Positions 63,523-64,000 of a DNA stretch of 64,000 nt are shown here, piece after piece. This DNA comes from Streptomyces pactum. Lineage in GTDB: Bacteria > Actinomycetota > Actinomycetes > Streptomycetales > Streptomycetaceae. The notes below the pieces were generated by a model. That model was not told the origin of the DNA and made no database searches. It saw only the letters and a program-made list of their open reading frames with translations. Position 1 is the stretch's first letter, and the number at the start of each line of letters is the position of its first letter. The position numbers and the translations under genes are program-made. Location of the stretch: the NCBI RefSeq assembly GCF_002005225.1, contig NZ_CP019724.1:7668001-7732000 (forward strand), in the 5' to 3' direction.

Positions 63523-64000
63523 TCAAAGGCGGCGGCCGATGCGGGATGCGACTCGGGTGAGCCGGAACCAGTAGAAGCCGTGGCCCCCGAGGGTCAGCAG
63601 GTACGGCAGTTCGCCGATGGCGGGGAAGCGGACTCCGCCGAACAGCTCCACCGGATGGCGTCCGGCGAACTCCCGCAGGTCGAGTTCGGTGGGCTGGGCG
63701 AACCGCGCGAAGTTGTTCACGCACAGCACCAGGTCGTCCCCCTCTTGCCCGGTCGCGGGGGCCTCCCGCAGGAAGGCGAGGACCGCGGGGTTGGAGGAGG
63801 GCAGCTCGGTGTAGGTGCCCAGGCCGAAGGCGCGATTCTGCTTGCGGATCTCGATCATGCGGCGGGTCCAGTGCAGCAGGGACGAGGGCGAGGCCATGGA
63901 CGCCTCGACGTTCGTCACCTGGTAGCCGTAGACCGGGTCCATGATCGTCGGCAGGTACAGCCGCCCCGGATCGCAGGTCGAGAAGCCGGCGTTGCGGTCC
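63523..64000 (-). CDS. treS: Trehalose synthase TreS, C-terminal part (cut by window edge)
   Basis: The last 158 or so codons of a GH13 trehalose synthase (maltose/trehalose isomerase). DRNAGFSTCDPGRLYLPTIM continues into DPVYGYQVTNVEASMASPSS, then a C-terminal beta domain ending in GGHGFYWFRLTRVASRIGRR. The 5' part lies beyond 64000. There is no fused maltokinase domain here, since pep2 is separate, 28 bp downstream. Supplies maltose to Pep2. Confidence 0.92.
   Translation of the reverse strand, partial: DRNAGFSTCDPGRLYLPTIMDPVYGYQVTNVEASMASPSSLLHWTRRMIEIRKQNRAFGLGTYTELPSSNPAVLAFLREAPATGQEGDDLVLCVNNFARFAQPTELDLREFAGRHPVELFGGVRFPAIGELPYLLTLGGHGFYWFRLTRVASRIGRRL

Noticed and set aside
59499..63560. 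A 1353-residue plus-strand frame over glgB-pep2
   Set aside because: It lies opposite two unmistakable enzymes and has no recognisable domain.

Overview
The window is high-GC actinobacterial DNA (roughly 72-74% G+C by eye) with Streptomyces hallmarks: an SsgA-like sporulation protein, PopR with a clpP3-clpP4 pair, a WhiB-like protein, several HATPase/PP2C/STAS regulators, two SigB/F-family sigma factors and many GTG starts. From memory, the order (sigL-popR-clpP4-clpP3 ... ssgC ... sigM ... glgB-pep2-treS) recalls a chromosome-arm region of S. coelicolor around SCO7275-SCO7335. I could not align it. No rRNA, tRNA, CRISPR array, insertion sequence or integrase was seen.

Layout. 185-2738: two PRC-barrel proteins, an anti-sigma-type kinase and a SigL-like sigma factor. 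2994-4746: popR facing the clpP3-clpP4 operon, with PopR-type palindromes upstream of clpP3. 4877-10959: epoxide hydrolase, two VOC proteins, an RNase H-like protein, an aldo/keto reductase, small proteins and SsgC. 11067-20350: an F420-type oxidoreductase, a membrane pseudokinase, a threonine dehydratase-like enzyme, AIM24, a TerD-CAP-CAP fusion and a 990-residue AAA/LuxR regulator. 20858-24356: an overlapping three-gene operon of receiver-redox flavoprotein, cyclic-nucleotide-binding histidine kinase and UBP zinc finger. 24734-33651: universal stress protein, DUF4032 protein, AlkB, TetR plus FAD dehydrogenase, DUF488, WhiB-like, LysR/LysE pair and an MFS pseudogene. 33659-42102: CNMP-domain protein, an anti-sigma kinase with a SigM-like sigma factor, DUF1206, FUSC and a type II NADH dehydrogenase-like protein. 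42343-47068: a stressosome operon (RsbR, RsbS, RsbT, RsbT-RsbX fusion, a 49-residue micro-ORF and a GAF-PP2C phosphatase). 47217-56038: an RsbV-like STAS protein, an ANTAR-PAS-PP2C phosphatase, a giant HAMP-array hybrid kinase, a PRC-barrel protein and two more anti-sigma-type kinases. 56374-64000: acyl-CoA synthetase, DUF6480, a carboxylate-amine ligase, and glgB-pep2-treS (treS runs off the window).

How it fits together. Most of the window is plausibly one general-stress neighbourhood: two alternative sigma factors, at least six GHKL-type kinases, three STAS proteins, three PP2C-domain phosphatases and a stressosome, next to outputs such as proteases (ClpP3/P4), DNA or redox repair (AlkB, TrxR-like), universal stress protein and trehalose/glycogen metabolism. 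Several intergenic regions carry GNNT-N14/15-GGGTAY boxes of the kind read by SigB-family sigma factors. Partner assignments among kinases, STAS proteins and sigma factors are inference.
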